Below are positions 1 through 8,810 of a stretch of 23,439 bases of DNA, one piece after another (within the stretch, counting starts at the first letter, position 1; each line of letters begins with the position of its first letter). The position numbers were made by a program, and so were the translations under genes. The stretch is taken from assembly GCA_019649035.1 (NCBI GenBank), contig BMAT01012505.1:188117-211555 (forward strand), read 5' to 3'. Below the pieces are notes generated by a model, which was given only the letters and a program-made list of their open reading frames with translations, made no database searches and was not told the origin of the DNA. This DNA comes from Elysia marginata. Taxonomy: Eukaryota > Mollusca > Gastropoda > Plakobranchidae.

Positions 1-21
1 TAGTAGTAGTAGTAGTAGTAG
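1..21 (+). repeat. (TAG)n microsatellite at the left edge
   Basis: Seven TAG units, probably cut by the window border. Confidence 0.9.
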
Positions 22-614
22 CATTAATTTGAACATGAGATAGGAAAGTATTCCTAGCTTTAACTATGGCTTTGATCCTTTGCTCTGTGCTGCTTACAAT
101 AAAATTAACAGTTCAAAAACAGAATTGTTGAGTGTGCAAGCTTTTATCGTAATAGTTTACTGTAAGACGTGGACGTGCAGTCCATATGAAGAAAAATGTT
201 TTCCGCTACTATTTTGCTGATTTTTCCCTAGGAAAAGCTTTGAATCTCTTTTTCTTTCCTATTAAAGTTACCCCGATATATGTTTTAATCCTCGAATGCA
301 CCATTAACGTAATTTTGAGTTTATGTGAAACCTAATCCAAATTTTTGGATTGATGGATATGACATTAAAATGAATTGACCCCCCCCCTCTCTCTCTCCCT
401 CTGTCCGTGAAACTATGTCTTTTTTTCCTTTTTACTATCTTTCTCTTTCTCACCCACGCTGTCTCTCTTTTTCTCTCTGCAAGTTTTCAAAAATCTACTT
501 CGATTAGTTATTTAAAGCAAATAAAAAATCAAAGATTGGTATTTGCATTGGTTTTAGAAAACTTATTATTCTATTTTATTCAAGATTACTATGCTCCTTT
601 CCTTTCTGTCCCAG
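22..614. other. Intron or upstream sequence of gene 1
   Basis: AT-rich sequence with a C-run at 379-387 followed by CT repeats and a long pyrimidine-rich stretch (about 411-480). I see no supported exon here. The upstream splice partner of exon 615-677 must lie to the left of the window or be too short to see. Confidence 0.6.
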
Positions 615-677
615 CCCGACCAGCTACCGATGAAACTGCTACCGAGAGCCATGATACAGAACCAGCTCCTGAGCAAG
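615..677 (+). CDS. Gene 1, first visible exon (acidic Pro/Thr/Glu segment)
   Basis: The acceptor is TTTCTGTCCCAG ending at 614 and the donor is CAAG|GTACAA at 678. It is read with two bases completing a codon from an upstream exon, and gives a short acidic peptide PRPATDETATESHDTEPAPEQ-like stretch (20 full codons). It ends on one base, which joins the AT at 1818 to make GAT (Asp) and keeps the frame. A second acceptor at 623 is in the same frame and would remove three residues. The upstream coding exon is not in the window. The short length makes this the least certain exon of the gene together with 6046-6084. Confidence 0.6.
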
Positions 678-3600
678 GTACAAACTGGTAGCCAATTATT
701 GCATTTCGCATCCAATACAAAATAACATCTGTTGCCACAAGGATCAACATTTTCCTTTCTATATGAAAGATTTTTTTGTGCATCGACCATGCTTCAACGA
801 TCTGATAGGAATAAAAAGTCTTTTCCTAGAAACACTTTGACTTTTTACCCTTGCAGGTATTGTCTTACTTGAAGGTCCACAATATCAAATTATCAAATTC
901 TTGTCTTAAGAGGTGCGAACAATCAATCAAAATTTGAGGCAATTCGACGAGAGAACAAATATTTCACCGACACATAAACTCAATGAAAGATAAACATACA
1001 TTATACAATATTAAAGAATGACACATTCGAATGGTGATTTTCAACTTAAAAACAATATCACTTGACACAGATCACAGTTGCGTAAGAAAAAGTAAGAGCA
1101 GAAGGTCAAAACTAGGCGAGTTAAAACCTCTACGTGCAAGAATTTTTCCAGTAAAAATGGCCAAAGTTATATTTTATGGCCAACTCTTGCTGTAACTGTT
1201 CACACGCCTGGAACCTTTTAACTCCAAAAAATCATACAAAAATGTATGTACCCCCCTCTCCCCCAACATCTTTAGTCCTCCCCATTATCGCTTTGTTTGT
1301 CTTTGATTTTTCTCCCTCTTGTATAAACTAAAAACTTTTTACAAGTGTCGGATCCACATCTTCTAGAGTGGTTTTTTTCATTCCTGCGTTCTCATTCCTT
1401 TTTCGCTTGAAATCTCACAAGCTTAGGTGCACCTCTAGGTAGGTACTTTTTAAATAGCCCTCTCTCCTGTCGAGGTTATGATATAACACTCGAGATTGTT
1501 TCGTTGTCTTGGCTGATAGATATAGCTGAGAGGCCGATACACTATTCATGAGTTTTAGAGTCCATGCTTTATCTATTTAAATATCTCAAAAGACTTTGCC
1601 TTCAATCTTTAAAAGTTGTTCAAACGTGTACCACAAAGCATTTATAGTAAAAAAAGGGGGGGGGGGCGGGGGTATTTCTCCAGATACTTGATGAAAAAAA
1701 CCACAAAGATTAGCTTCAGGTGTTGAATGCAGGCTCTGCTGGCAACATTTCCCCAACTCAAATCGACAAACCAACAACAAAGACATAACCTTTGTTCTTG
1801 TGTTTCTACTCTTTCAGATAAGGTACCTCCACCAAAGGAACAGAAACTGCCGACCCTAAGACCAGGTATCATGCTGCCGCATCTAACACCCCCTATGATG
1901 GAGGTGCCTCCAACGAGCGTTGATGGTCTTCCTAAAGTTCCAGATGAGTTGTTCCCTGTGGAGACTTCAGAAGATTCTCCTACTTTACCTTCTGAAATGG
2001 AAACAGACACAATTATCCCAAGTACCACCCCAGACGAAAGCGAAATAGAAAGGAAAGAAAACCGTCCCAAGAGGCCTACTGGAAGACGTGGTCCCAAGAG
2101 AGGAATTCCTTCCATAATGCCCGGAGGAATGCCTCCAATGATGCCTCTTGGAGGACATGGCGGTATGAAAGGTGGAATGCCTCCAATGATGCCTTTCGGA
2201 GGACATGGCGGTATGAAAGGTGGAATGCCTCCAATGATGCCTCCTGGAGGACAGGGTGGTATTAAATCAGGAATGCCTCCAATGATGCCCCTCGGGGGAC
2301 AAGGAGGTATGAAAGGACAAATGTCCCCAATGATGCCCTTTGGTGGACAGGCGAACATGAAAGGACAAATGCCCCCAATGATGCCCTTTGGTGGACAAGC
2401 AGGTATGAAAGGACAAATGCCCCCTATGATGCCCTTTGGTGGACAGGCGAATATGAAAGGACAAATGCCCCCAATGATGCCCTATGGTGGACAAGGAGGT
2501 ATGAAAGGACAAATGCCCCCTATGATGCCCTTTGGTGGACAAGCAGGTATGAAAGGACAAATACCCCCAATGATGCATTTTGGTGGACAAGCAGGTATGA
2601 AAGGACAAATGCAACCTATGTTGCCGCTTGGAGGACAAGGAGGGATGAACAGAATACCTCCTCTTGGTATGATGGGAATGCCTCCACTTCCACCGAATAT
2701 GAGAGGCCAGAATATGACTCTTCCGCCAATGTTCTCCCCACAGCAGCTTATGGCGATGGGTAAGTTTAATTTTTTTGGAGGCATTAACAGAAAATTAAGA
2801 AGCCGGAGCGCTTTGTATTGTTGAGTAAAACTATTTTGTGTAAAGGGCCCATAGTTACTGATTGTCCACTTGTCCTACATTTGTAAGCTAGCTAATCTTC
2901 ATGAATCCAGTTATCTCTATATCAACTAGTTTGAATGAGTAACGTCCTTACAACAGTCATGTTTCAAAGCGATGACTCTAAAGAAATCCTTTTTTGAGAT
3001 TTCAATAATTTGTTGGAGGTAAAAATTCCGAAAAATATTAAATTTTCGTATGAATTTTTATCTAATGTAAACAATAAAAAAATTTTTTTCTGTGGTGCCA
3101 CAAAAAAGCAATATCTAAAGAATGTAATAATGGGTGATTAAAAACACGTTTCATACAGACAACTAGGTATTCTTTGAGTTGTAAATTTTGTCGCCATTTC
3201 ATTTATAATAGTTTTTGCTGTTTTTTGTTGTTGATGGTGTAATATATTTACTGCTGCTACTATTAACATAGTTATGTTATGACATAATATAAACAGAAAC
3301 AATCATTTCGTAATCAAGCAAAAGTTACACACTTACAACTAGCATTAACCCAAAAACATTAAACTGTTCCCGATATTGAGCCACAGGTTTGGTATATATT
3401 GGCACACATAAAAGCAATATCGTCTTTTTGGGGTATTTAATGTCTCCGAAGTCACTTGGTACCTGGTTAGTGATTCAGAGAGCAAGAAACAACATATTTT
3501 TGAGCAAATTAATGAACTTGTTCATTCATTTTAGAACTGGCACGGAGACAGAGAATCATACAGAGCAGTCTTCAACGCCAGCGTCAACAAGAGCGAGAAG

Positions 3601-5758
3601 AGATGACAAAAGACGATGGCGAAGATGCTGAGCTGAAGGACACAAACAAAGACTTATCCTCTCCAGAGGGTAGCAGCAGACGAGAAGACATGCAGCGTCT
3701 CCGAGAGACCAGACTTCGTTTACGCATGCGCATGGAACGAGAAATGCAGGTATAAAAATTCTAAAAATAAACTCATTTATTTCAGACAGTTGGATTTGAT
3801 GTAATAGATGAATGAATTAAAGCTGTCACAAATACTACTGCTGTTGCTACTGCTGCTGCTGCACCACTACTACTACTAAAGTAATATTTTGATGATGATA
3901 TTACAATAATTCTAGTAACAATAAAAATAGTAATGATAATAATATTCTAAATAAAAGTTATAATGATAATGATGGTAATCATAACGAAAATATAATCATT
4001 AACAATGATAATGATAATAATTGCAATAGTTATAACCAATCAATCAATAAAAGAATAATCAATCGATCACTAACTCAGATGCGGGCTATGTTGGCGGCTC
4101 AGAGGCTACATCACCAGCAGCAACAGCACCCAATGATGCCCCCTGGTGGTCAGGTACCGGGTCAAGTGAGCAGTGTTGGCTCAGGATCTCTCATGTCTCC
4201 CAGCAGAGAGGCTCTCGGCTCTTTCTTAGGGAGGATCAAAGGTGCTCAGGGTCAGTTGGCTAGATGATGACTCATAATTTCTCTCTCTCCCTCCCCCCCT
4301 CTCTCTCTCTCTCTCTTTCCACTCATTCTATCTCATATTATTCCTAGCCATTTCTCTTTCAAGCTTGTAGTACGTCAGTCTGCCAGTCTCTTACTAACCT
4401 TTCTAAAACTATCTTTTCTATCCCTGTTTATGTAACTATTTACTCAACATCCTATCTTGACAATGCCTTTGCCACCAGTTTTGTGATAATTACAAACCTA
4501 ACACTTTATCGTTGTTATTTGTGGTAATTTCTCATTTAGACAATAACTCCTCGCAACATAAGAATGAAAGAAAAAAATACTTTTCAACATTAAGAGGTGA
4601 ATTCAAGGAGACACATTTAAAATCAATTCATTTTTATAACAATTTTTCGACACATAACTTCTTATAGAAAAACAGCTGTAAATAATTTTTTTTCTTACGA
4701 GCACCCATCAAATTACCACTTGTTTGTTTTGAAACCATTTCCCAATCTTCACTACTTGTTGCTCGCATGAAAACTATTTCTATTGCGGTATATTTGAAAA
4801 GAAAAGTGATCAAAATCCATCCTGATCGTAACGACAATAAAAAACCGTACCCGCCTTACCTAGTGACAATGTTTCAATTTTTAGAAGTTTGTCAGGTATT
4901 AACATTTTCCTTGAAAACGATGAAGAAATAATAATTTTCTTTCTTTTATACCTTTTTAAACTGCAAGCAGAAGTAAAATTTCCGAATCTTGCCCGGCTAA
5001 TCTCGCTGACCCAGGATTTTTTTGTTTGTGTTTAGGGGAACTTCCAACCGGCATGCCACCTCAAGACTCTAGAATGCAATCTTTTCAAAGCATGAATGCT
5101 GGACTTCGGGGCTCCCAAACCCACCCATTCAACGGCCCGCTAAATCCTGCGATGCAATTACCAATGCAGCAGGACCCCAGAATACAGCAACACAGGATGG
5201 CAATGATGATGATGCAAGATGCCAGAATGCAAAGACTACCTGGTGTACAAAATTTGAGACTGAACCAACCAATGATGCAAGCTCCTAAAATGTCACCTTT
5301 TCCCAATATGTATGAATCACGACCGATCGGTGAAGGGTTCCCCGGAATGCAAGCTTCAGGACTTCCACATCCTTTTGCAGCGATGCAAGATCCCAGATCA
5401 ATGATTCATCCTTTTACATTAATGCAAGATCCGAGATCCACCCATCCTTTCGCCCCTATGCATAACCCGGGATTTAGTGACTATTCAGAGACACAAGACA
5501 TACCCAAGGCTCCAGAAACAGTTCCTTTTGCCGTAATGCAAGATGCTGACGTAAGCCGTGACCCTAGAACCCAGCCATTTGTGCCTGAAATTCAAGACCC
5601 AGAAGATCCTTGGCGTATGTCTATGCCCCAACCAGAGGTGCAAGACCATCGGATCGTCAAGGAAATTGAAGGTAAGGATGGAATAGCATGATGTGCTTGT
5701 GAGATGTAATGGACGCGGAGAGAGATAATAATAATAATGAGAGAAAGAGAAAGATAGG

Positions 5759-5802
<44 letters not shown>

Positions 5803-7343
5803 ACTACTTGACTCTATAGTTGACGCATCAAATACGGTGCGCGTAAATTAAAGAATAAAATTCCTTCAATTTGTTGTGCTTGATTATACATTAAAATGTC
5901 GAAAGTGCTGTCAGGATAAGTCTAATTTTCAAGAACTTTAAGCTAAGTATTGTGTGAACGTTCATTAAACGGCCACTCGGGTCTTGTAAGAGCACAAACA
6001 CTTATTATTTAATCACCAATGATATTTTTTCTGACTTTCTCGCAGGTCTTAGAAGAATGTTTAACTCTCACCCAGGACCAATCGGTAAGTTTTAAAAGTT
6101 TAAATATTTCTTTCAACGCTAGTCCTGTACTGGTCAGTGCTATGTGCAATTCGAAACGCAGTAGCGCGCATTGTTTTATCTCAGCTTTCAAACTGTACTA
6201 CAAAGTAGGTTAGAAAAACATAATATAGGCCTACCGGTAAAGTTGCAACAAATAAATCATTATGTCATATTTTTCAGCAATGATTTCTTATTATATTTTC
6301 AGGTGTGTTTATTCAGTAAAATAACTTCTTGATTTGGCAGTGAGATCGAACAAGGCAGAGACTAAAATTTTTGATAATACAAGTTTTAACAATTTTGCAA
6401 AAAAAAAAAAAAAAAAAAGCATTTTAGGCTCTTGAAACGTAGAAAAACTCGACCTATTGCTTAAAACGGTTGATTATCATCGTGGATCTTGGTTTTAGAG
6501 AGGTTTAGTCAAAACGTACTATATCAACTGATAGTTAAAGTGACCTGCACATTTTAATGCGTACTGTAATTTATTTATTATTTTTTTCTTGTAGTCTGTG
6601 TTCCTTGTCTGAACTCCGCCACAGAGGTTCCATGAGATAGTGAGCTATATTTTGTATGCGATGACCTAAATTTAAATCTCCCTGCTTTTTCCCCTAGTGG
6701 TTCCTGTGCCCAGTATCCAACATGTGATGGGCCTGGAAAGCAAACTAGAAGACATCAGACAAGTCCTCATCAGGAGCTTCTACAATGATCTCATCAACTT
6801 GTAAGTCACACTGATATTCCTTGAAACTATTCCGGCTTTATTGATCCGAATGTATCGAGCTGCATTCTCCATTTGTCTAACCTACGAGTCCATTATACAA
6901 ACCATTTTAACACATTGTAAACGGTTATTATTATAACAATCTGTTTGAAGTTAAACCCACTAATATCCTAACTGTATCGTTTACAGCTTGTTCAATAGAC
7001 CATATTAACCAATAATAATTATATATTATAATTATAATCTGCTCAAATAGAGATGCATCAGTTAAAAATTAATGGTAGTTTTACTGAATTCAGTTCTTTC
7101 TCCATAACATTTCTTCCTTTTCAAACCAGCCAACAACTCAGCCAAAAGTTTAAAACTAAAATGGCTTCCAAGTTGACCTTGCTACGCCAGATCGAGGCTG
7201 AGCTAACAATGCCTGTGCGCAGCGCATTAGCTTCCGCCGGCACCACGCCCCGACTTGACCTTCGACCTAAAGCCGATGGCCCCCGGGTTCCGCAGCCTGC
7301 CCAAGCGTCGCTTATAATGAGAGCTGTTGGACTCCGCCCTTAG
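615..7343 (+). CDS. Gene 1: Met/Pro/Gly/Gln-rich repeat protein, 5'-partial, eight exons
   Basis: I join 615-677, 1818-2759, 3535-3749, 4079-4250, 5036-5671, 6046-6084, 6698-6800 and 7130-7343. Every junction has GT..AG borders, all phases agree, and the joined length reads through without a stop to TAG at 7341-7343, giving about 793 residues. Order of parts: acidic Pro/Thr/Glu-rich N-terminal segment, a basic patch (RPKRPTGRRGPKR), eleven 16-residue MPPMMP..GGQ..MKGQ units, an Arg/Gln/Glu-rich helical exon, a Met/Gln/Pro segment with QDPR and HPF motifs, and a helical C-terminus with a basic Pro-rich tail. No family or catalytic motif was recognised. The first exon or exons, and so any signal peptide, lie upstream, so cell location is unknown. 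The low complexity argues for a structural, scaffold or secreted-matrix protein, but that is inference. The exon chain is well supported; the function is not. Confidence 0.75.
678..1817. other. Gene 1 intron
   Basis: AT-rich, no supported coding sequence. It contains a C/T-rich patch (about 1251-1330) and a run of 11 G, one C and 5 G at 1656-1672 just after seven A. Confidence 0.7.
1818..2759 (+). CDS. Gene 1, large repeat exon
   Basis: The acceptor is TACTCTTTCAG ending at 1817 and the donor is ATGG|GTAAGT at 2760. This 942-base exon encodes about 100 residues of acidic and Pro-rich sequence, then a basic patch, then the tandem array at 2129-2653. After the array come further Pro/Met-rich residues (IPPLGMMGMPPLPP, TLPPMF). 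Third-position and synonymous changes between units, with the protein pattern kept, support a translated array. The exon is phase 1 at both ends, so it could be skipped without a frameshift. Confidence 0.85.
2129..2653 (+). repeat. Coding tandem array, 11 units of 48 bp (16 residues)
   Basis: The consensus unit is MPPMMPFGGQAGMKGQ. Eleven units are visible, the last one residue shorter (ends MNR). The first two units have GGH and KGG; later units have GGQ and KGQ, and the second half shows alternating QAN and QAG forms. That pattern fits duplication of two-unit blocks within the exon. Met, Pro and Gly dominate, with one Lys per unit. Confidence 0.95.
2760..3534. other. Gene 1 intron
   Basis: Between consistent GT and AG borders. 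AT-rich; no exon or element recognised. Confidence 0.7.
3535..3749 (+). CDS. Gene 1, Arg/Gln/Glu-rich helical exon
   Basis: The acceptor is CATTCATTTTAG ending at 3534 and the donor is ATGCAG|GTATAA at 3750. It enters one base after G (G|AA = Glu) and gives an open 71-codon frame beginning ELARRQRIIQSSLQRQRQQE, then an acidic stretch, then a second basic block (RRED, RLRETRLRLRMRMEREMQ). The alternating charges predict long alpha-helix. It ends exactly on a codon, so the next exon starts in phase 0, as found. A longer open frame overlapping this region (3389-3631) is a different frame and is not used. Confidence 0.78.
3829..4035 (+). repeat. Impure trinucleotide repeats in gene 1 intron
   Basis: Interrupted CTG/CTA units (about 3835-3880) are followed by degenerate AAT/GAT units up to just before the 4079 exon. 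The intron (3750-4078) holds little else. Confidence 0.8.
4079..4250 (+). CDS. Gene 1, Gln/Ser-rich exon with two possible donors
   Basis: The acceptor is CTAACTCAG ending at 4078; the exon begins ATGCGGGCTATG in phase 0. It encodes MRAMLAAQRLHHQQQQHPMM, then PPGGQVPGQ and a Ser/Gly-rich part ending near FLGRIKGAQG. Two in-phase donors exist: AAAG|GTGCTC at 4242 and CAGG|GTCAGT at 4251. They differ by three codons. The second fits the consensus better and is used here. The PPGGQ pieces echo the tandem array of the earlier exon. Confidence 0.78.
4251..5035. other. Gene 1 intron with CT repeat
   Basis: A (CT)n/C-rich tract covers about 4281-4318, directly after the donor. The rest is AT-rich with nothing recognised. 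Confidence 0.65.
5036..5671 (+). CDS. Gene 1, Met/Gln/Pro exon with QDPR and HPF motifs
   Basis: The acceptor is TTTGTGTTTAG ending at 5035 and the donor is GAAG|GTAAGG at 5672. It is phase 1 at both ends, 636 bases. The protein is rich in Met, Gln, Pro and Asp, with recurring QD(S/P/A)R motifs (QDSRMQ, QDPRIQ, QDARMQ, QDPRSM, QDPRST) and PF..MQD motifs (HPFAAMQDPRS, HPFTLMQDPRST, HPFAPMHNPG, VPFAVMQDAD). These form a degenerate repeat of roughly 12-15 residues, different from the 16-residue array. The C-terminal end is more acidic (PEIQDPEDPW). No domain was recognised. Confidence 0.82.
5740..5800 (+). repeat. (GA)n microsatellite
   Basis: GAGA/AAAGA units, pure GA from about 5761 to 5799, in the intron that follows exon 5036-5671. 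The remaining intron (to 6045) shows nothing else. Confidence 0.9.
6046..6084 (+). CDS. Gene 1, 39-base microexon
   Basis: The acceptor is ACTTTCTCGCAG ending at 6045 and the donor is ATCG|GTAAGT at 6085. It is phase 1 at both ends and adds 13 residues (GLRRMFNSHPGPI). Both splice sites fit the consensus well and the length is a multiple of three. Skipping it would also keep the frame, so it may be alternative or may not be used. Confidence 0.55.
6085..6697. other. Gene 1 intron with poly(A) tract
   Basis: AT-rich with a 20-base A run at 6399-6418. No element recognised. Confidence 0.65.
6698..6800 (+). CDS. Gene 1, helical exon
   Basis: The acceptor is TTTTTCCCCTAG ending at 6697 and the donor is AACTT|GTAAGT at 6801. 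It is entered in phase 1 (G|TG = Val) and left in phase 2. It encodes VPVPSIQHVMGLESKLEDIR and then QVLIRSFYNDLIN, a likely amphipathic helix that continues into the last exon. The region is of normal complexity, unlike the repeat exons, so it is the best part for a homology search. Confidence 0.75.
7130..7343 (+). CDS. Gene 1, terminal exon with stop codon
   Basis: The acceptor is CTTTTCAAACCAG ending at 7129. One base completes TT|C (Phe), then QQLSQKFKTKMASKLTLLRQ continues the helix (heptad-like Leu/Ile spacing suggests coiled coil). It is followed by a basic Ala/Pro-rich tail ending VGLRP and TAG at 7341-7343. The region is richer in GC than the flanking introns, as expected for coding DNA. 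Confidence 0.8.
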
Positions 7344-7558
7344 GAACGCGAGGCTTGCACGTTTGGCAAATGAGGAGGGCAGACTCTATTCACCCAGCTA
7401 GCTTCCCAGTTGTGAAATACAAAAACTTTTATAAAATCTTGATTACAATCAATATAAAACTTCATTGTTTTTTTCCTTCTTAATGGCCTCTTTTTATGTA
7501 GAATGACGCTGCCTTAGATGTAAACAAAACCATTGTAAAAGAAAACAAAGATTTTTAC

Positions 7559-7564
7559 AATAAA
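7559..7564 (+). terminator. Probable poly(A) signal of gene 1
   Basis: AATAAA lies 216 bases after the stop codon of gene 1. The decayed LINE begins about 20 bases further on, so cleavage probably happens near the border of the element. No transcript evidence is available. Confidence 0.5.
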
Positions 7565-7640
7565 ATTGCATTTGCATATTCATGATTTTACCGGCAGCCA
7601 GTGCAGCTCTTTCAACATTTTGGTGTGAATCATTAAACTT

Positions 7641-7942
7641 AGACTTAACTGTTATTTACCGGGCTGTTTTGTTAGGATCTTTTGAAGTCTATCTATTAGG
7701 TACTTCGGAACACCAAAGTTAGACTAAGCTGTTATTTACCGGGCTGTTTTGTTAGGATATTTTGAAGTCTATAGCTTAGATACTTCGGAACACCAAAATT
7801 AGACTTAGCTGTTATTAACCGGGCTGTTTTGTTAGGATCTTTTGAAGTCTATCTATTAGATACTTCGGAACACCAAAGTTGAACTTAGCTGTTATTAACC
7901 GGGCTATTTTTTAGGATCTCTTAAAGTCTATCTACTAGATAC
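7641..7942 (-). repeat. 80-bp tandem repeat made from LINE coding sequence
   Basis: About 3.8 copies, with the GTTATT(T/A)ACCGGGCT core at 7651, 7731, 7811 and 7891 (period exactly 80). On the minus strand a unit translates in part as GVPKYLIDRLQKILTKQPG, which matches the reverse transcriptase segment that should follow LDYCNSLL. The array therefore arose inside the LINE. Eighty is not a multiple of three, so the copies are in different frames. Confidence 0.9.
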
Positions 7943-7954
7943 TTTGGTGTTCCG

Positions 7955-8180
7955 CTAAGAGTGAACTACAGTAATCCAGTTTGCTGGCTATGAAAGAATG
8001 TACAAGGAGTTAGGCAGTACTGGCATCAAATAACTCACAATTGTTTATTCCAATAATTTTAAGGGGGTAGTGGCAATTTTTACAAGAATGTTTAAAATAG
8101 CTTTCCTTAAAAAATGAGTATCAGAAAGAAAACGAATATCCTAATGTTTGTCACCCGTAGGTATAGTCTAGTCATTCTTT
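7955..8180 (-). other. LINE segment between the tandem array and the RT active-site region
   Basis: Minus-strand reading gives the SFIASKLDYCSSLL block near 7958-8000. The rest of this segment is too decayed to align by eye. It is part of the same element. Confidence 0.6.
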
Positions 8181-8810
8181 CCCCACTTACATGCAGATTG
8201 TCTACTTGTACTTTTCTTAGATGATATCAACGCAAACTCTGTCTTTTCTTTATTTAGTTGTTGTTCTCCATCCAGTCTTTGATGACTGGTCTAGACATGC
8301 CAAGGGGCATCAGTATTTCTAGGGATAAATATATGTGTATATCATCAGAATGCATATGGAAATCAAACTTATGTGGCTTAATGACCATGAATACAGAAGT
8401 GTACCAAGCACCAAACTCTGACAGGTACAGGCATAGGTTTACAACTATAATTATCAATAGATGTGGTCATTGGCCTATCATTCAAATACGAGTGAAGCTA
8501 TTTTAAGGCATGTCCATAGATGTTAAAATAGAAATCAGATCTTCTTATGAAGATATCGTTGTCAAGAGTGTCATAAAGAACATTAATTCTTACTAGACAA
8601 GCATCACTTGTGTTTTCTTAGATGCTAGACACACAATATAATTATGAACACGAAGAAGTGCGGTTTCCTTGCTATAGTACTCCCTATATGCTGACGGAAA
8701 CATTAGAATTGAAGATGTCTAAATTTTTTTATGGTCTTTTCTGGTTAACTTTATCTAATATGCTTGAAGGATATCTGTAACAAAATTTAGAAGATTTCAT
8801 CAAAAGTAAA

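Larger units (their letters stand above)
7583..8810 (-). pseudogene. Decayed CR1/L2-like LINE reverse transcriptase
   Basis: Read on the minus strand across several frames, conserved reverse transcriptase blocks appear in the right order. From 8800 downwards: SAYREYYSKETALLRVHN (family form: SAYR..HSTETALLRV), then LYDTLDNDIF...GHALK.LHSYLNDR (family: AFDTxDHDIL...ALKWF.SYL.DR), then DFHMHSDDIHIYLSLE with a damaged active site (HSDD where FADD or YADD is normal). Next come WMENNN and, after a frameshift, KTEFALISSKK, then SFIASKLDYCSSLL, and finally MLKELHWLPVKS just before 7583. Stop codons and frameshifts show it is dead. These blocks are typical of the CR1/L2/Rex group of LINEs. Known use: target-primed reverse transcription. 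The 5' half (endonuclease) is not seen. The + strand open frame at 8258-8506 is its shadow. Confidence 0.85.

Noticed and set aside
407..691. Open frame starting MKLCLFFLFTIFLFL, looking like a signal peptide for gene 1
   Set aside because: The frame starts at GTG, not ATG, and the hydrophobic stretch is translated from a pyrimidine-rich intron tract. Only 615-677 fits splice sites and phase.
2080..2106. Basic sites (RPKRPTGRRGPKR) as prohormone cleavage sites of a neuropeptide precursor
   Set aside because: No signal peptide is visible, the array units are not separated by dibasic sites, and no Gly-Lys-Arg amidation pattern recurs.
1642..2358. 238-codon minus-strand open frame rich in Pro/Gly/Ile
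   Set aside because: It is the antisense of the coding tandem array; the repeat keeps several frames open. The same holds for 1985-2206, 2267-2638 and 2482-2784 on the minus strand.
8258..8506. 82-codon + strand open frame
   Set aside because: Shadow of the LINE reverse transcriptase, whose conserved motifs are on the minus strand.
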